DNA of 59,922 nt from Microvirga sp. Mcv34 (lineage in GTDB: Bacteria > Pseudomonadota > Alphaproteobacteria > Rhizobiales > Beijerinckiaceae): the NCBI RefSeq assembly GCF_024519725.1, contig NZ_JALJRK010000035.1, positions 1 through 59,922 of the forward strand, in the 5' to 3' direction. Below, piece by piece: positions 26,347 through 35,421 of the stretch. The notes beneath the pieces are model-generated. The model was not told where the DNA came from. It searched no databases and saw only the letters and a program-made list of their open reading frames with translations. The translations under genes and the position numbers were made by a program. The stretch's first letter is position 1; each line of letters starts with the position of its first letter.

Positions 26347-26997
26347 GTGCCAGACGTCAGCGCCACCATCATTCCCGTGACGCCCTTCGAGCAGAACTGC
26401 ACCTTGCTGTGGTGCGAGAAGACGAAGAAAGCGGCCGTGGTCGATCCCGGCGGCGATCTCGACCGGATCCGCGAGGCCATCGCTCAGGCCGGCGTCACCG
26501 TGGAGAAGATCATTCTCACCCACGGCCATATCGATCATGCCGGCGGCGCGGCCGAGCTGCGCGAGAGCCTGGGCGTTCCGGTCGAAGGGCCGCACGAGGC
26601 GGACCGGTTCCTGCTCGAGCGGCTGGCCGAGCAGGGGCAGGCTTATGGCTTTCCCGCCCGCGCCGTCACGCCGGATCGCTGGCTGAACGAAGGCGATACG
26701 GTCACGGTCGGGGACCTTACCCTCGACGTGCTGCACTGCCCCGGCCACTCGCCGGGCAGCGTCGTCCTCGTGTCGCCGTCGCAGCGCTTCGCGCTCGTGG
26801 GCGACGTGCTGTTCCAGGGCTCCGTCGGCCGCGTGGACCTTCCCGGCGGCGACGGCAAGGCGCTGATCGCCTCGATCAAGGACAAGCTCCTGCCGCTCGG
26901 CGACGACATCGCCTTCATTTGCGGCCACGGCCCCATGAGCACCATCGGCCAGGAGCGGCAGACCAACCCGTTCCTGCAGGGCGAGGGGTTGTTTTAA
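26347..26997 (+). CDS. Metallo-beta-lactamase fold hydrolase, glyoxalase II-like
   Basis: A 216-residue cytosolic protein. The metal site THGHIDHAGG places His59, His61, Asp63 and His64. Further ligands are CPGHSPGSV and CGHGPMSTIG. It matches the YcbL-type short glyoxalase II group, which cleaves thioesters such as S-lactoylglutathione; the long C-terminal substrate domain of GloB is absent. GTG 26347 gives family length; AAGGAATCGCCT precedes it. Position next to the glutathione-dependent formaldehyde genes (divergent) fits a thiol-ester role but does not prove it. Confidence 0.85.
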   Translation: MPDVSATIIPVTPFEQNCTLLWCEKTKKAAVVDPGGDLDRIREAIAQAGVTVEKIILTHGHIDHAGGAAELRESLGVPVEGPHEADRFLLERLAEQGQAYGFPARAVTPDRWLNEGDTVTVGDLTLDVLHCPGHSPGSVVLVSPSQRFALVGDVLFQGSVGRVDLPGGDGKALIASIKDKLLPLGDDIAFICGHGPMSTIGQERQTNPFLQGEGLF

Positions 26998-27007
26998 AAA
27001 CCTCCCT

Positions 27008-27142
27008 GTCATTCCGGGGCCGCGCAGCGGAACCCGGAACCCATAACCGCTGACGATGCAGAAAGAGGAGCGACGCTACGTGCTCCATTCTCATACGTGG
27101 TGTTTATGGGTTCCGGGTTCGCCTCCGGCGCCCCGGAATGAC
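27008..27142. repeat. 135-bp GTCAT-flanked inverted repeat
   Basis: Opens GTCATTCCGGGGC and closes GCCCCGGAATGAC. Inner arms GGAACCCGGAACCCATAA and TTATGGGTTCCGGGTTC pair as well, giving a long cruciform-capable structure between the convergent hydrolase and catalase genes. Confidence 0.75.
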
Positions 27143-27162
27143 AGTCCTGCAAACTGCAGAAA

Positions 27163-27192
27163 CAAAAACGGCCCGGGATCGCTCCCGGGCCG
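27163..27192 (-). terminator. Intrinsic terminator of katA
   Basis: On the minus strand CGGCCCGGGAGCGATCCCGG followed by GCCG folds into a stem of about nine pairs and is followed by TTTTTG. It lies about 30 bases after the katA stop. Confidence 0.8.
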
Positions 27193-27223
27193 CTCCGTTT
27201 TGCCCCTACGGATTTTTATTCGC

Positions 27224-28699
27224 TTATTCCGCAGCCTGGATCATCACGGCGCCCTTGAGGCCCATGCGGGTCGCCACGCCGAGACCGTAGGCCTTGTCGG
27301 CGAGGTAGAAGTGGACGATCTGGCGCTTCACGATCGCCTCGGGCACGCCCTGCATGGCTTCTGCGATGTTGTCCATGAGCCGGTCCTGCTCGTCCGGCGT
27401 CATGAGACGGAACAGGTCGCCCGGCTGCTTGTAGTCGTCGTTGCCGGCGCGGTGATCGTAGCGGTCGGCATCGCCCGAGATCTTGAGCGGCGGCTCCGCG
27501 GCGCGCTGCGTCTGAACCGGTCCGTTGAAGGAGTTCGGCTCATAATAGGCATCGCCGCGGTTCGGGATGTCGAACAGCATCGGGCCGTCCGCGTGATAGT
27601 GGTTCACGGCGCTGCGCGGACGGTTCACCGGCAGCGCCTCGTAATGGGTGCCGACGCGGTAGCGGTGCGCATCCGCATAGGCGAAGATGCGGCCCTGCAG
27701 CATCTTGTCCGGCGAGAAGCCGATGCCGGGCACGATGTTCGACGGCGAGAACGAGGATTGCTCGACCTCGGCGAAATAGTGCTGGGCATTGCGGTTGAGC
27801 TCGAGGATGCCGACCTCGATCAGCGGATACTCCGCATGCGGCCACACCTTGGTGACGTCGAAGGGGTTGTAGGAGGTCTTCTCCGCATCCGTCTCGGGCA
27901 TGATCTGGACGCAGAATTTCCAGCGCGGGAACTCGCCGCACTCAATGGCTTCGTAGAGATCGCGCTGGGCGCTCTCGCGGTCCTTGGCCACCACGGCCTC
28001 GGCCTCGCGGTTCGTCCAGGTCCTGATGCCCTGCATGGACTTGAAGTGGAACTTCACCCAGAAGCGCTCACCGGCCTCGTTGATGAACGAATAGGTGTGC
28101 GAGCCGAAGCCGTGCATGAAGCGGTAGCCCTGCGGCAGGCCGCGATCTGAGAACAGGATCGTCACCTGATGCAGGCTCTCGGGGCTGAGCGACCAGAAAT
28201 CCCACATGGCGGTCGTTGAGCGCAGGTTCGTCGCGGGATGACGCTTCTGCGTGCGGATGAAGTCGGGGAACTTCACCGGGTCACGCACGAAGAATACCGG
28301 CGTGTTGTTGCCGACGATGTCCCAGTTGCCTTCTTCCGTGTAGACCTTCAGGGCGAAGCCGCGCACGTCGCGCTCCGCGTCGGCCGCGCCGCGCTCGCCG
28401 GCTACGGTGGAAAAGCGCAGGAACACCTCCGTCTGCTTGCCGACCTCGGAGAAGACCTTCGCCTTGGAATATGGCGTGATGTCGTTGGTGATGGTCAGGG
28501 TGCCGTAGGCGGCCGAACCCTTGGCGTGGACCACGCGCTCGGGAATGCGCTCCCGGTTCTGATGCGCCAGCTTCTCGATCAGTTGGTAGTCCTGGAGCAG
28601 CAGCGGGCCGCGGGCTCCGGCCGACAGGCTGTTCTGGTTATCTGCAATCGGCGCCCCCGCCGTCGTGGTCATGGTTGTTGTTGTCATGGTCGTCCCCAT
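27224..28699 (-). CDS. katA: Monofunctional haem catalase
   Basis: A 491-residue small-subunit catalase. Distal-side His lies in [12 protein letters not shown], the Asn in [10 protein letters not shown], and the proximal Tyr in [37 protein letters not shown] is another family signature. It converts hydrogen peroxide to water and oxygen. Three ATGs lie close together at the start (28699, 28687, 28672) within a Thr-rich run. GGGGACGACC just before 28687 makes that one a strong alternative. It is divergent from an OxyR gene across 85 bases, the classic arrangement for peroxide induction. A terminator lies downstream. Confidence 0.95.
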   Translation of the reverse strand: MGTTMTTTTMTTTAGAPIADNQNSLSAGARGPLLLQDYQLIEKLAHQNRERIPERVVHAKGSAAYGTLTITNDITPYSKAKVFSEVGKQTEVFLRFSTVAGERGAADAERDVRGFALKVYTEEGNWDIVGNNTPVFFVRDPVKFPDFIRTQKRHPATNLRSTTAMWDFWSLSPESLHQVTILFSDRGLPQGYRFMHGFGSHTYSFINEAGERFWVKFHFKSMQGIRTWTNREAEAVVAKDRESAQRDLYEAIECGEFPRWKFCVQIMPETDAEKTSYNPFDVTKVWPHAEYPLIEVGILELNRNAQHYFAEVEQSSFSPSNIVPGIGFSPDKMLQGRIFAYADAHRYRVGTHYEALPVNRPRSAVNHYHADGPMLFDIPNRGDAYYEPNSFNGPVQTQRAAEPPLKISGDADRYDHRAGNDDYKQPGDLFRLMTPDEQDRLMDNIAEAMQGVPEAIVKRQIVHFYLADKAYGLGVATRMGLKGAVMIQAAE

Positions 28700-28784
28700 T
28701 GAGTGCCGCGCACCATGCCGGGGAGAAGCGATAAGGTCCAATTGAATTGATTGCACGGCGCGATCAGATATTCTTATCGGCATC
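28700..28784. promoter_or_regulatory. katA-oxyR divergent promoter region
   Basis: Eighty-five bases. They contain GATAAGGTCCAATTGAATTG (28728-28747) and, 27 bases further, TTCTTATCGG, so GATAAG and CTTATC form the outer arms of an inverted arrangement. This is a plausible OxyR tetramer site controlling katA and oxyR, by position and by comparison with known rhizobial OxyR-KatA pairs. Confidence 0.5.
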
Positions 28785-29693
28785 ATGATCACCCTTCGAC
28801 AGCTCCGCTATTTCGAAACCCTTGCGCGCACGAGGCATTTCGGCATGGCGGCCGACCAATGCGCCGTCACGCAGCCGGCCCTGTCCATGCAGATCAAGGA
28901 GCTGGAGCGGGAACTCGGCATCGCGCTCGTCGAGCGGCGGGGTAATGCGGTGGCGATCACGCCGGCCGGACAGGACATCGCTCAGCGGGCCGAGGCGATC
29001 CTGAACCAGGTGCGGGACTTGTCGGATTACGCGCACCAGCAGCAGGGCGTCCTGACCGGGCCGCTCCGCCTCGGGATCATCCCGTCGATCGCCCCCTATC
29101 TCCTGCCGGCGATCCTCACCGCGGTGGCACGGCACTACCCGGCCCTCGACCTTCAGATCCGCGAGACGCAGACGGGGGCGCTCGTCGAGGAGCTGGTCAG
29201 GGGCGATCTCGACGCGGCCCTTCTCGCATTGCCGATCCCGCAGCCGCAGGTGGAGACCATGGCGCTGTTCGACGATCGCTTTCTCATCGCCGTGCAGAGC
29301 AAGGCCGCGAAGGGCTGGACGGGCGGCGATCTGCGCGCCCGCATGGAGCGCGAGCGCCTGCTTCTCCTGGAGGAAGGGCATTGCCTGCGGGATCAAGCCC
29401 TGCAGTTCTGCCACATCGCCAATATGCAGTCCCGCAAGGCGCTCGCCGCCGCGTCGCTCACCACCATCATGCAGATGGTGGCGGCGGGCCATGGCATCAC
29501 GCTGCTTCCCGAACTCTGCGCCCAGACCGAAGTCGACCGGCGGCGGGTCGCCCTCATCGAGTTTCCCGATGACGCGCCCATGCGCAAAGTCGGGCTGGCT
29601 TGGCGGCGCAGCTCGACCCGCAAGGACGATTTCAAGGCCCTGGGCGACCTGATCCTGGCCATCAAGCAGCCTGACCTGTCCGACAGGGGCTGA
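28785..29693 (+). CDS. oxyR: LysR-type peroxide sensor OxyR
   Basis: A 302-residue LysR regulator. The winged helix begins [20 protein letters not shown], with [20 protein letters not shown]. The redox pair is intact: [14 protein letters not shown] contains Cys200 and Cys209, equivalent to Cys199 and Cys208 of E. coli OxyR. Peroxide forms a disulfide between them and converts the protein to an activator of katA, which lies divergently next to it. Ends at a perfect palindrome shared with the convergent yeeE-like gene. Confidence 0.93.
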   Translation: MITLRQLRYFETLARTRHFGMAADQCAVTQPALSMQIKELERELGIALVERRGNAVAITPAGQDIAQRAEAILNQVRDLSDYAHQQQGVLTGPLRLGIIPSIAPYLLPAILTAVARHYPALDLQIRETQTGALVEELVRGDLDAALLALPIPQPQVETMALFDDRFLIAVQSKAAKGWTGGDLRARMERERLLLLEEGHCLRDQALQFCHIANMQSRKALAAASLTTIMQMVAAGHGITLLPELCAQTEVDRRRVALIEFPDDAPMRKVGLAWRRSSTRKDDFKALGDLILAIKQPDLSDRG

Positions 29694-29710
29694 GATCGAT
29701 CTCAGCCCCT
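29685..29710. terminator. Bidirectional hairpin between oxyR and the YeeE gene
   Basis: Perfect 26-base palindrome: AGGGGCTGAGATC followed by its reverse complement. It includes the oxyR stop codon and lies just after the stop of the convergent gene. It probably ends transcription from both sides, although T runs are short. Confidence 0.6.
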
Positions 29711-29717
29711 TGGCTGT

Positions 29718-30953
29718 TCAGCAGCCGGTGAGCTTCACGCGTTCCACTTCCAGGCCGAAGAGGGGGCGCAGGCGCGTACCGAAGACGTTGCCGGCGAAGG
29801 CTGCCACGAGCCAGACCCAACCGTGGAAGCTGCCGGACGCAATGCCGGAGAAATAGGCCCCGATGTTGCAGCCATAGGCGAGGCGTGCGCCGTAGCCGAG
29901 CAGCAGGCCGCCCACGATGGCCGCGACGGCGGAGCGCAGCGGCACCTTCCAGGTGGGGGCGAAGCGGCCAGCCAGGGAAGCGGCGAACAGCGCCCCGAGG
30001 ATGATGCCGAAATTCATCACCGTGGTGATGTCGTTGAAGATGCTGCCCTCGAGCGCAGCCCGGCTGGCCGGGCTCGACCAATAGGGCCAGCTCGCCACGT
30101 CGAAGCCGATGGCAGCCGCGATCTTCGAGCCCCAGAGGGCGAAGGCGGAGGTCACGCCCCAGGGACGGCCGGCGAGGTAGAGCGTCACGAAGTTCAACAG
30201 GGCCAGGGCGACCGCGCCGGCCACCAGCGGCCAGGGACCGCGCGTGAAGCGGGCGAGACCCTGGCGTGGGGAGGAAGCAGGTTCGATCAGTTGGCCGTGG
30301 CGGCGCTTCTCGAGCACCACGGTCACCGCCGCGATGGCGGCGAACACCGCAAGCTGCACGGCGAGCGCCGTCCAGGGGCCCCACAGCTCGATGATCGAAA
30401 TCTTGGGCAGGCTCGGCAGCGCCGTCCACCAGTGCAGGTGCGCCGCCCCGATGGCGGATCCGGCGATGAAGGCCGCGAGCGTGATCAGCATGCGGGTGGA
30501 GCCGCCGCCGACCGTGTAGAGCGTGCCCGACGCGCAGCCTCCGCCCATCTGCATGCCGATGCCGAAGAGGAAGGCGCCGACGACCACCCCGAGGCCCGCC
30601 GGCGAGACATTGCCGGAGACCGGCTGGCCGAACAGGGTCCCGGAGGCCAGGACCGGGAAGAACAGGATGGAGGCGATCGCCAGCATCACCATCTGGGCCC
30701 TCAGACCCTCGCCGCGGCGATCCGCGATGAAAACCCGCCAGGCGGAGGTGAAGCCGAAGGCCGCGTGATAGAGCACGAGGCCGAGCGCCGCGCCGAGAAC
30801 ATAGAGCGCGGCCTGCTTCGGGTTGATGGCGGCGCCCAGAAGGGCCGCGCCGCCGATGATGCCGGCGGCCGCCGCCAGGGAGGCCGGGGTGTTGATGGTC
30901 AAGCTTGCACGGTTTCCGGCGGAAAGAGGCGAAGCTACGGCAGAGCTGGACAT
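29718..30953 (-). CDS. YeeE/YedE family transporter, probable thiosulfate permease
   Basis: A 411-residue membrane protein with about ten to twelve spans in two homologous halves. Each half carries the family's Gly/Cys signature: MQMGGGCASGTLYTVGGG in the first and YGARLAYGCNIGAYFSG in the second. The conserved cysteines in these loops relay thiosulfate in the structurally known TsuA. It ends VERVKLTGC with a C-terminal Cys. The start ATG 30953 has CAGGAG upstream. It is divergent from a cysteine synthase gene, supporting uptake of reduced sulfur for cysteine synthesis. The substrate is inferred. Confidence 0.83.
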   Translation of the reverse strand: MSSSAVASPLSAGNRASLTINTPASLAAAAGIIGGAALLGAAINPKQAALYVLGAALGLVLYHAAFGFTSAWRVFIADRRGEGLRAQMVMLAIASILFFPVLASGTLFGQPVSGNVSPAGLGVVVGAFLFGIGMQMGGGCASGTLYTVGGGSTRMLITLAAFIAGSAIGAAHLHWWTALPSLPKISIIELWGPWTALAVQLAVFAAIAAVTVVLEKRRHGQLIEPASSPRQGLARFTRGPWPLVAGAVALALLNFVTLYLAGRPWGVTSAFALWGSKIAAAIGFDVASWPYWSSPASRAALEGSIFNDITTVMNFGIILGALFAASLAGRFAPTWKVPLRSAVAAIVGGLLLGYGARLAYGCNIGAYFSGIASGSFHGWVWLVAAFAGNVFGTRLRPLFGLEVERVKLTGC

Positions 30954-31169
30954 GGTCGCTCCTGAGCTTTCGTGAGATGAATTGTGTTCCAGGAGCCTGA
31001 GGCCCTTGCCACCACACAATGTGGTTCGATATAAAGAACGTCAAGAGATGTATTTTGATTTTTAATCACATGTGTAGATGTGAATATCGGCCGTGAAGAA
31101 TCCCGCCGGATGGCGTACACCCGGTTCTTCTATCCGCCGATCTCTTCCCGGAACCAGAAGCTAGGCGCC
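30954..31169. promoter_or_regulatory. Divergent control region, sulfur uptake / cysteine synthase
   Basis: AT-rich compared with the surroundings. Two inverted repeats stand out: ACCACACAATGTGGT (31011-31025) and TCACATGTGTAGATGTGA (31066-31083, arms TCACA/TGTGA). TATAAAG at 31031-31037 could be a -10 element. The repeats are candidate sites for a common regulator of both genes; which one is not evident. Confidence 0.45.
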
Positions 31170-32201
31170 ATGACCATCCAGCCCGACGTCCCCGCCGCCA
31201 TCGGCAACACGCCCCTGATCAAGCTCCGCCGTGCCTCCGAACTGACCGGATGCACCATTTTGGGCAAGGCCGAGTTCATGAATCCCGGCCAGTCTGTGAA
31301 GGACCGGGCCGCCCTGTTCATTATCCAGGATGCGGTGAAGCGGGGAGCGTTGCGCCCGGGCGGCGTGATCGTCGAGGGAACGGCGGGCAACACCGGCATC
31401 GGCCTGGCGCTCGTGGCCAACGCGCTCGGGTTCCGGACCGTGATCGTGATCCCGGAGACGCAGAGCCAGGAGAAGAAAGACATGCTGCGGCTCGCCGGTG
31501 CCGAGCTGATCGAGGTCCCGGCCGTGCCCTACGCCAATCCCAACAACTACGTGAAGGTCTCGGGCCGGCTGGCGGAGCGTCTCGCGGCGTCCGAGCCGAA
31601 CGGGGCGATCTGGGCCAACCAATTTGACAACGTGGCGAACCGGAAGGCGCATATCGAGACGACGGGACCGGAGATCTGGGAACAGACGGAGGGCAGGGTC
31701 GACGGCTTCATCTGCGCGGTCGGCACCGGCGGTACGCTCGCGGGCGTCGGCATGGCCCTGAAAGAGCGCAAACCGAAGATCGCCATCGGCCTCGCCGATC
31801 CGATGGGAGCCGCGCTCTACAGCTACTATACGACCGGCGAGCTGAAATCCTCCGGTTCGTCGATCACGGAAGGCATCGGCCAGGGCCGCATCACGGCCAA
31901 CCTGGTCGATGCGCCCATCGACGTCGCGTTCCAGATTCCGGACGAGGAGGCGCTGCCGGTCATCTTCGATCTGCTGGAGCATGAAGGGCTGTGCCTGGGC
32001 GGATCCTCGGGCATCAACGTGGCGGGGGCGATCCGCCTCGCCCGGCATCTCGGTCCGGGGCATACCATCGTGACGATCCTGTGCGATTACGGCACGCGCT
32101 ATCAGTCCAAGCTCTTCAACCCGGATTTCCTGCGCTCGAAGAACCTGCCGGTTCCCGCATGGCTCGAGAGGAAGAGCACCATCGATCCGGGGCTCGTCTA
32201 G
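31170..32201 (+). CDS. Cysteine synthase (O-acetylserine sulfhydrylase family)
   Basis: A 343-residue PLP enzyme. AIGNTPLIKL and NPGQSVKDRAA place the Schiff-base Lys44. GTAGNTGIGLAL binds the substrate carboxylate, AVGTGGTLAGVG holds the PLP phosphate, and GLCLGGSSGINVAGA completes the active site. It makes cysteine from O-acetylserine and sulfide, or S-sulfocysteine from thiosulfate if CysM-like. The divergent thiosulfate-type permease points to the second possibility. At 343 residues it is longer than CysK (about 320), with a C-terminal tail NPDFLRSKNLPVPAWLERK. ATG 31170 fits homology. Confidence 0.9.
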   Translation: MTIQPDVPAAIGNTPLIKLRRASELTGCTILGKAEFMNPGQSVKDRAALFIIQDAVKRGALRPGGVIVEGTAGNTGIGLALVANALGFRTVIVIPETQSQEKKDMLRLAGAELIEVPAVPYANPNNYVKVSGRLAERLAASEPNGAIWANQFDNVANRKAHIETTGPEIWEQTEGRVDGFICAVGTGGTLAGVGMALKERKPKIAIGLADPMGAALYSYYTTGELKSSGSSITEGIGQGRITANLVDAPIDVAFQIPDEEALPVIFDLLEHEGLCLGGSSGINVAGAIRLARHLGPGHTIVTILCDYGTRYQSKLFNPDFLRSKNLPVPAWLERKSTIDPGLV

Positions 32202-32262
32202 CTCTTATCGCCACGCGTCGACGCCGCGCCCGAATTGATCGAGCGCGGCGTTCTTTTTATGA

Positions 32263-32730
32263 TCACGCCGCCGATGATGTAGCCGTGTCCGAGCCGGTGG
32301 AGGACGTCGTGCTCGACGGGCTGCCGGTCTCCTCGGAACGCTGCTGCTGCGGGCGGCTGAGATTGGCCGGCGAGCGGCCGGTCGTCGCCGTCGTTGCTGA
32401 TGCCGGCTTGTGGGCGACGCTGTGGAGATCCGACTGGATGCTCTCGATCAGGTCGACCAGCCACGCCTCGCCGCCGTGAATGCGCTCGCGCAACGCCGAT
32501 TTCGCGATGTCGAGTTTGGCGGAGATCTCCATCGTGCTACGCGACGGCAGATCGCTGAAATCCTGCTCGATGGCAGAAAGCTCGCGCAGCAGCTCGTCTC
32601 GAAGCGGGCGCTGCTCCTCGGCCGTGATCAGCGGCGAGTTCAGCATGCCGCGCAGCGCGGCCCAGCGCAGGCCGAGAGCGCTTACCGATTGCGTTCCGTC
32701 CTGTCCTGTGAAGTTTTGGGAATCGGCCAC
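32263..32730 (-). CDS. Hypothetical protein with Ser/Thr-rich tail
   Basis: A 155-residue protein I do not recognise. Residues about 15-95 are helical (LGLRWAALRGMLNS, DELLRELSAIEQDF, EISAKLDIAKSALRERIHGG). The last 45 residues are low-complexity Ser/Thr/Ala (TATTGRSPANL, SSTTSSTGSDTATSSAA), likely disordered. There is no signal peptide. GTG 32730 is preferred because AAGGA lies 8 bases before it; ATG 32736 would be too near that site. Confidence 0.68.
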   Translation of the reverse strand: MADSQNFTGQDGTQSVSALGLRWAALRGMLNSPLITAEEQRPLRDELLRELSAIEQDFSDLPSRSTMEISAKLDIAKSALRERIHGGEAWLVDLIESIQSDLHSVAHKPASATTATTGRSPANLSRPQQQRSEETGSPSSTTSSTGSDTATSSAA

Positions 32731-32857
32731 AAGCATTTCCTTTTTTGCGAGCGTTGAGAATCGGGCTCGCAGGAAGGAGCATGGTTGTGGCGTGAATCGG
32801 GCAGCCGTGCTCAAAAAGCGGCCCGATCGCGCGCTATTTCGAATATGGTTATCGAAT

Positions 32858-33625
32858 TCAACGGATAAAGAAATACAGTGTCAGTGCCGCTCCGACCGCA
32901 ATGACCAGCCAGCGGATCACGCTCGCGGGCAGGCGTCTGCCGAACACGACGCCGAGATAGCCGCCGATCACGGAAGCCGCGCCGACGATCATGGTCTCGG
33001 GCCAGCTCACGAGGCCGGCTGCGATGAACAGGATCACGGCGACGAGCTGGATCAGCGTGGAGCACAGATGCTTGGCGGAGTTGATCAGGTGGAAGTCGTC
33101 GCCCTCGGTGATCGCGAGCGCGGCCAGCATGACGATGCCCATGCCCGCTCCGAAGAAGCCGCCATAGATGGCGACACATGTCTGGAACGCGAGTCCTGCC
33201 GCCCACGCCTTGTTGGACGGGTGATGTCCTTCCTGCTTACCGATCTTGCGGGCGAGCGCTACGATCTTCGGGCTCGCGGCGAAGAGCAGGGTCGCGAACA
33301 GCAGAAGCCACGGCACAAGCTTGCGGAACGCGTCGTTGTTGGTGACGGTGAGGATGTAGGCGCCGATCACGCCGCCGATGAGGCTGACGATGCCGAGGGC
33401 AGCGAAGCGCTTCACATTCGCCGCGAGTTCCCGCCGGTAGGCCCAGGCGCTTGCCAGGTTGGCGGGCGTGACCGCGACCGCGCTCGTGGCATTGGCGACG
33501 ACGGGCGGGAGGCCCGCGGCCACGAGGGCCGAGAAGGTGAAGAAGGTGCCGCCGCCCGCGATCGCGTTGACGAGGCCGGCCGCGAGGCCCGAGGCGGCGA
33601 GAAGCGCCGCAGTGGAGAGATCCAT
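32858..33625 (-). CDS. TauE/SafE family membrane exporter
   Basis: A 255-residue protein with about eight spans in two repeats. The first repeat opens with GLAAGLVNAIAGGGTFFTF and VVANATSAVAVTPANLAS; the second with AIYGGFFGAGMGIVMLA. This is the TauE/SafE/YfcA family of sulfite, sulfoacetate or other organic anion exporters. It lies a few hundred bases from the cysteine synthase and thiosulfate-type permease, which loosely fits a sulfur role. The substrate is not determined by sequence. Confidence 0.88.
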   Translation of the reverse strand: MDLSTAALLAASGLAAGLVNAIAGGGTFFTFSALVAAGLPPVVANATSAVAVTPANLASAWAYRRELAANVKRFAALGIVSLIGGVIGAYILTVTNNDAFRKLVPWLLLFATLLFAASPKIVALARKIGKQEGHHPSNKAWAAGLAFQTCVAIYGGFFGAGMGIVMLAALAITEGDDFHLINSAKHLCSTLIQLVAVILFIAAGLVSWPETMIVGAASVIGGYLGVVFGRRLPASVIRWLVIAVGAALTLYFFIR

Positions 33626-33720
33626 GATTTTCGATCTGACAGGAACAGGACGCAGGACAGTTGAGGAGGCCCGGCCATAGCACGGCGTGCGCATGGAAGC
33701 CCATTAGGCCAATGTCTAGA

Positions 33721-33808
33721 GTATTTTCCGGCGAAGTGGATCCGGTTCAGCGTCAAGAAATACGATCAAACAAAGAAGAGAGCTGATTCCACGCCCGTGG
33801 AAACAGCT
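33721..33808 (+). repeat. Dispersed 90-bp repeat, copy 2
   Basis: Reads GTATTTTCCGGCGAAGTGGA, TCCGGTTCAGCGTCAAGAAA, and ends with the palindrome CTGATTCCACGCCCGTGGAA. It lies between convergent-to-same-strand genes without disrupting either. Confidence 0.7.
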
Positions 33809-33831
33809 CCAACCCTCCCGTCTCCGTGCGA

Positions 33832-34371
33832 TTAGATCGGCGAAAGCTGCTTGTAGAACACGGTCGTGTCGCAGAACCCGCCCTTCGGCCAGAGGGCATA
33901 GTTCGGAATGATGCCGGACCTCGTCCAGCCGGCGCGCTCGTAGAGGCGTTCCGCGTCGCCGCCCGTCACCGTATCGAGCACGAGAACGGTCTTGCCGGCC
34001 GCCAGGGCGGCATCTTCGGCGGCCTTCATCAGGGCCGCGCCGATCCCGCGCTTCCGGGCCCGGCCGTGGACGAGCATCTTGGCGATGTCGGCCCGATGGG
34101 GTTGGTTCTCCGGCTGCCTGAGCACCACCTGCACGGTCCCGACGATCCGTCCGCCCGGCTCCTCCTGGGCGACGAGAAGGATGCGCTCGCCTCGGCCGAC
34201 GCCTTCCGCGACGCCCTGCCAGAAGTCGTCGGCTCTCTCCCGCGTCAGCGGCGACATGAAGCTGACCGAGGCGCCGCCCTCGACGCAATCAATCAAGACG
34301 GCCGAGAGGGCGCCGACCTGCTCGCTGGCTTCGAGGAGCGAGAGGGAGCGGATGGCGATCGGTTCGTTCAT
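33832..34371 (-). CDS. GNAT family N-acetyltransferase
   Basis: A 179-residue acetyltransferase. The acetyl-CoA loop reads LVHGRARKRGIGAALMKAAE (Q/R-x-x-G-x-G/A) and the C-terminal strand LDTVTGGDAERLYERAGW is typical. The substrate is unknown. It lies 8 bases after the XRE-cupin regulator gene and is co-transcribed with it, so the regulator probably senses the compound that this enzyme acetylates. Confidence 0.88.
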   Translation of the reverse strand: MNEPIAIRSLSLLEASEQVGALSAVLIDCVEGGASVSFMSPLTRERADDFWQGVAEGVGRGERILLVAQEEPGGRIVGTVQVVLRQPENQPHRADIAKMLVHGRARKRGIGAALMKAAEDAALAAGKTVLVLDTVTGGDAERLYERAGWTRSGIIPNYALWPKGGFCDTTVFYKQLSPI

Positions 34372-34379
34372 GGCATTCC

Positions 34380-34979
34380 TCAGCGTGGAGAGCCGGTGCC
34401 GCCACGGGCATCGGTGGCGAGCGCCACCAGATAGCGGGCGGGCCGCTCGGTTTGATTGCGGAACAGGGTCGGCCGGTCGAGGCGCATAGACAGGCAGTCG
34501 CCAGCGTCCAGCCGATAGGTCTCCTCGCCCAGGGTGAGCTCGATCGCGCCCTCGACGATCCAGATCTGCTGATGGACCACGGAGGCGCGGTGGCCGGTGT
34601 CGTAGGCCACGCGAGCACCGGGCGGCAGGATCACCTCGACGAGTTCGATGGGCGAGGGGAAGCCGGGAGCGGACAGGTTGCGGCGCAGGTAGCCGCTGTC
34701 CGGATCGCGCCAGACGCGCTGCTCGGCCCGGCGCGCGAGCGGAGCGGCCTCCCGGCTGTCGCGTTCGGCGAACAGGGATGCCAGGGTTACGCCCAGGCCT
34801 GCGGCCAGCTTGTCGAGCACGGCCGCCGTCGGACTGCTCTCGCCGCGCTCGATCAGGGAAATCATGGAGCGGCTCACGCCGGTGCGCTCGGACAGCCCGT
34901 CCATGGTCATGCCGCTTTCTGCGCGCAGGTCGCGCAAACGGGCGGCGAGATGGAGGTGAAGGGCGGAAGCATTTTCCAT
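34380..34979 (-). CDS. XRE-family regulator with cupin domain
   Basis: A 199-residue repressor. Residues about 10-70 form the Cro/C1 helix-turn-helix (LRAESGMTMDGLSERTGVSR, SMISLIERGESSPTAAVLDK). Residues about 105-185 form a cupin barrel (VEVILPPGARVAYDTGHRAS, VVHQQIWIVEGAIELTLG) that likely binds a small effector. This architecture is known from PuuR-like and SutR-like regulators. It is the first gene of a two-gene unit with a GNAT, and probably autoregulates. Confidence 0.9.
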   Translation of the reverse strand: MENASALHLHLAARLRDLRAESGMTMDGLSERTGVSRSMISLIERGESSPTAAVLDKLAAGLGVTLASLFAERDSREAAPLARRAEQRVWRDPDSGYLRRNLSAPGFPSPIELVEVILPPGARVAYDTGHRASVVHQQIWIVEGAIELTLGEETYRLDAGDCLSMRLDRPTLFRNQTERPARYLVALATDARGGTGSPR

Positions 34980-35159
34980 TAAACTAGAAAATCACTCCAC
35001 TATGCTGGAATCAACGGGCGCGTCCGGGAAATCCTCTAGGCCCGGATGGGCAAAAAAGCCGTCGCCAGGAAGCGTGGCAGCCGCTAAGGCTGCGGATTGC
35101 TGTGGATCGCGCCCGGTTCGTCCATTGCCCTCGGCGGAACAAAAGAAGATTTTCAAAGC

Positions 35160-35417
35160 ATGTCGAACGTGATCCCCCTCGCTCCGCGCCTGAAGCAAGG
35201 ACGCCCCCCTGTCGCCGAGGCAGAGGAGAGGGCCGCGCTCGCCGCCGACCTGATCGAGATGATCGAGCGGGTCAGGGAACTGACCGAGCACGTGGCCGGG
35301 CTGCCCGGCCCGGCGCTGCAGATCCAGCAGACGGCCCAGCAGCTGCTCGATGCCGGCACGGCGCTGGAACGCGCCGTGGATTCCCTGACCGAAGGCGGCG
35401 AGTGGGTGCCGTTCTAA
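35160..35417 (+). CDS. Small helical protein of unknown function
   Basis: An 85-residue protein. It opens SNVIPLAPRLKQGRPPVAEA, then forms one long amphipathic helix (ALAADLIEMIERVRELTEHV) and a second helix (IQQTAQQLLDAGTALERAVD). No signal peptide. ATG 35160 follows a run of AAAGAAGATTTTCAAAGC without a classic site. It is convergent with the coiled-coil envelope protein gene. Not recognised. Confidence 0.65.
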   Translation: MSNVIPLAPRLKQGRPPVAEAEERAALAADLIEMIERVRELTEHVAGLPGPALQIQQTAQQLLDAGTALERAVDSLTEGGEWVPF

Positions 35418-35421
35418 ACTT

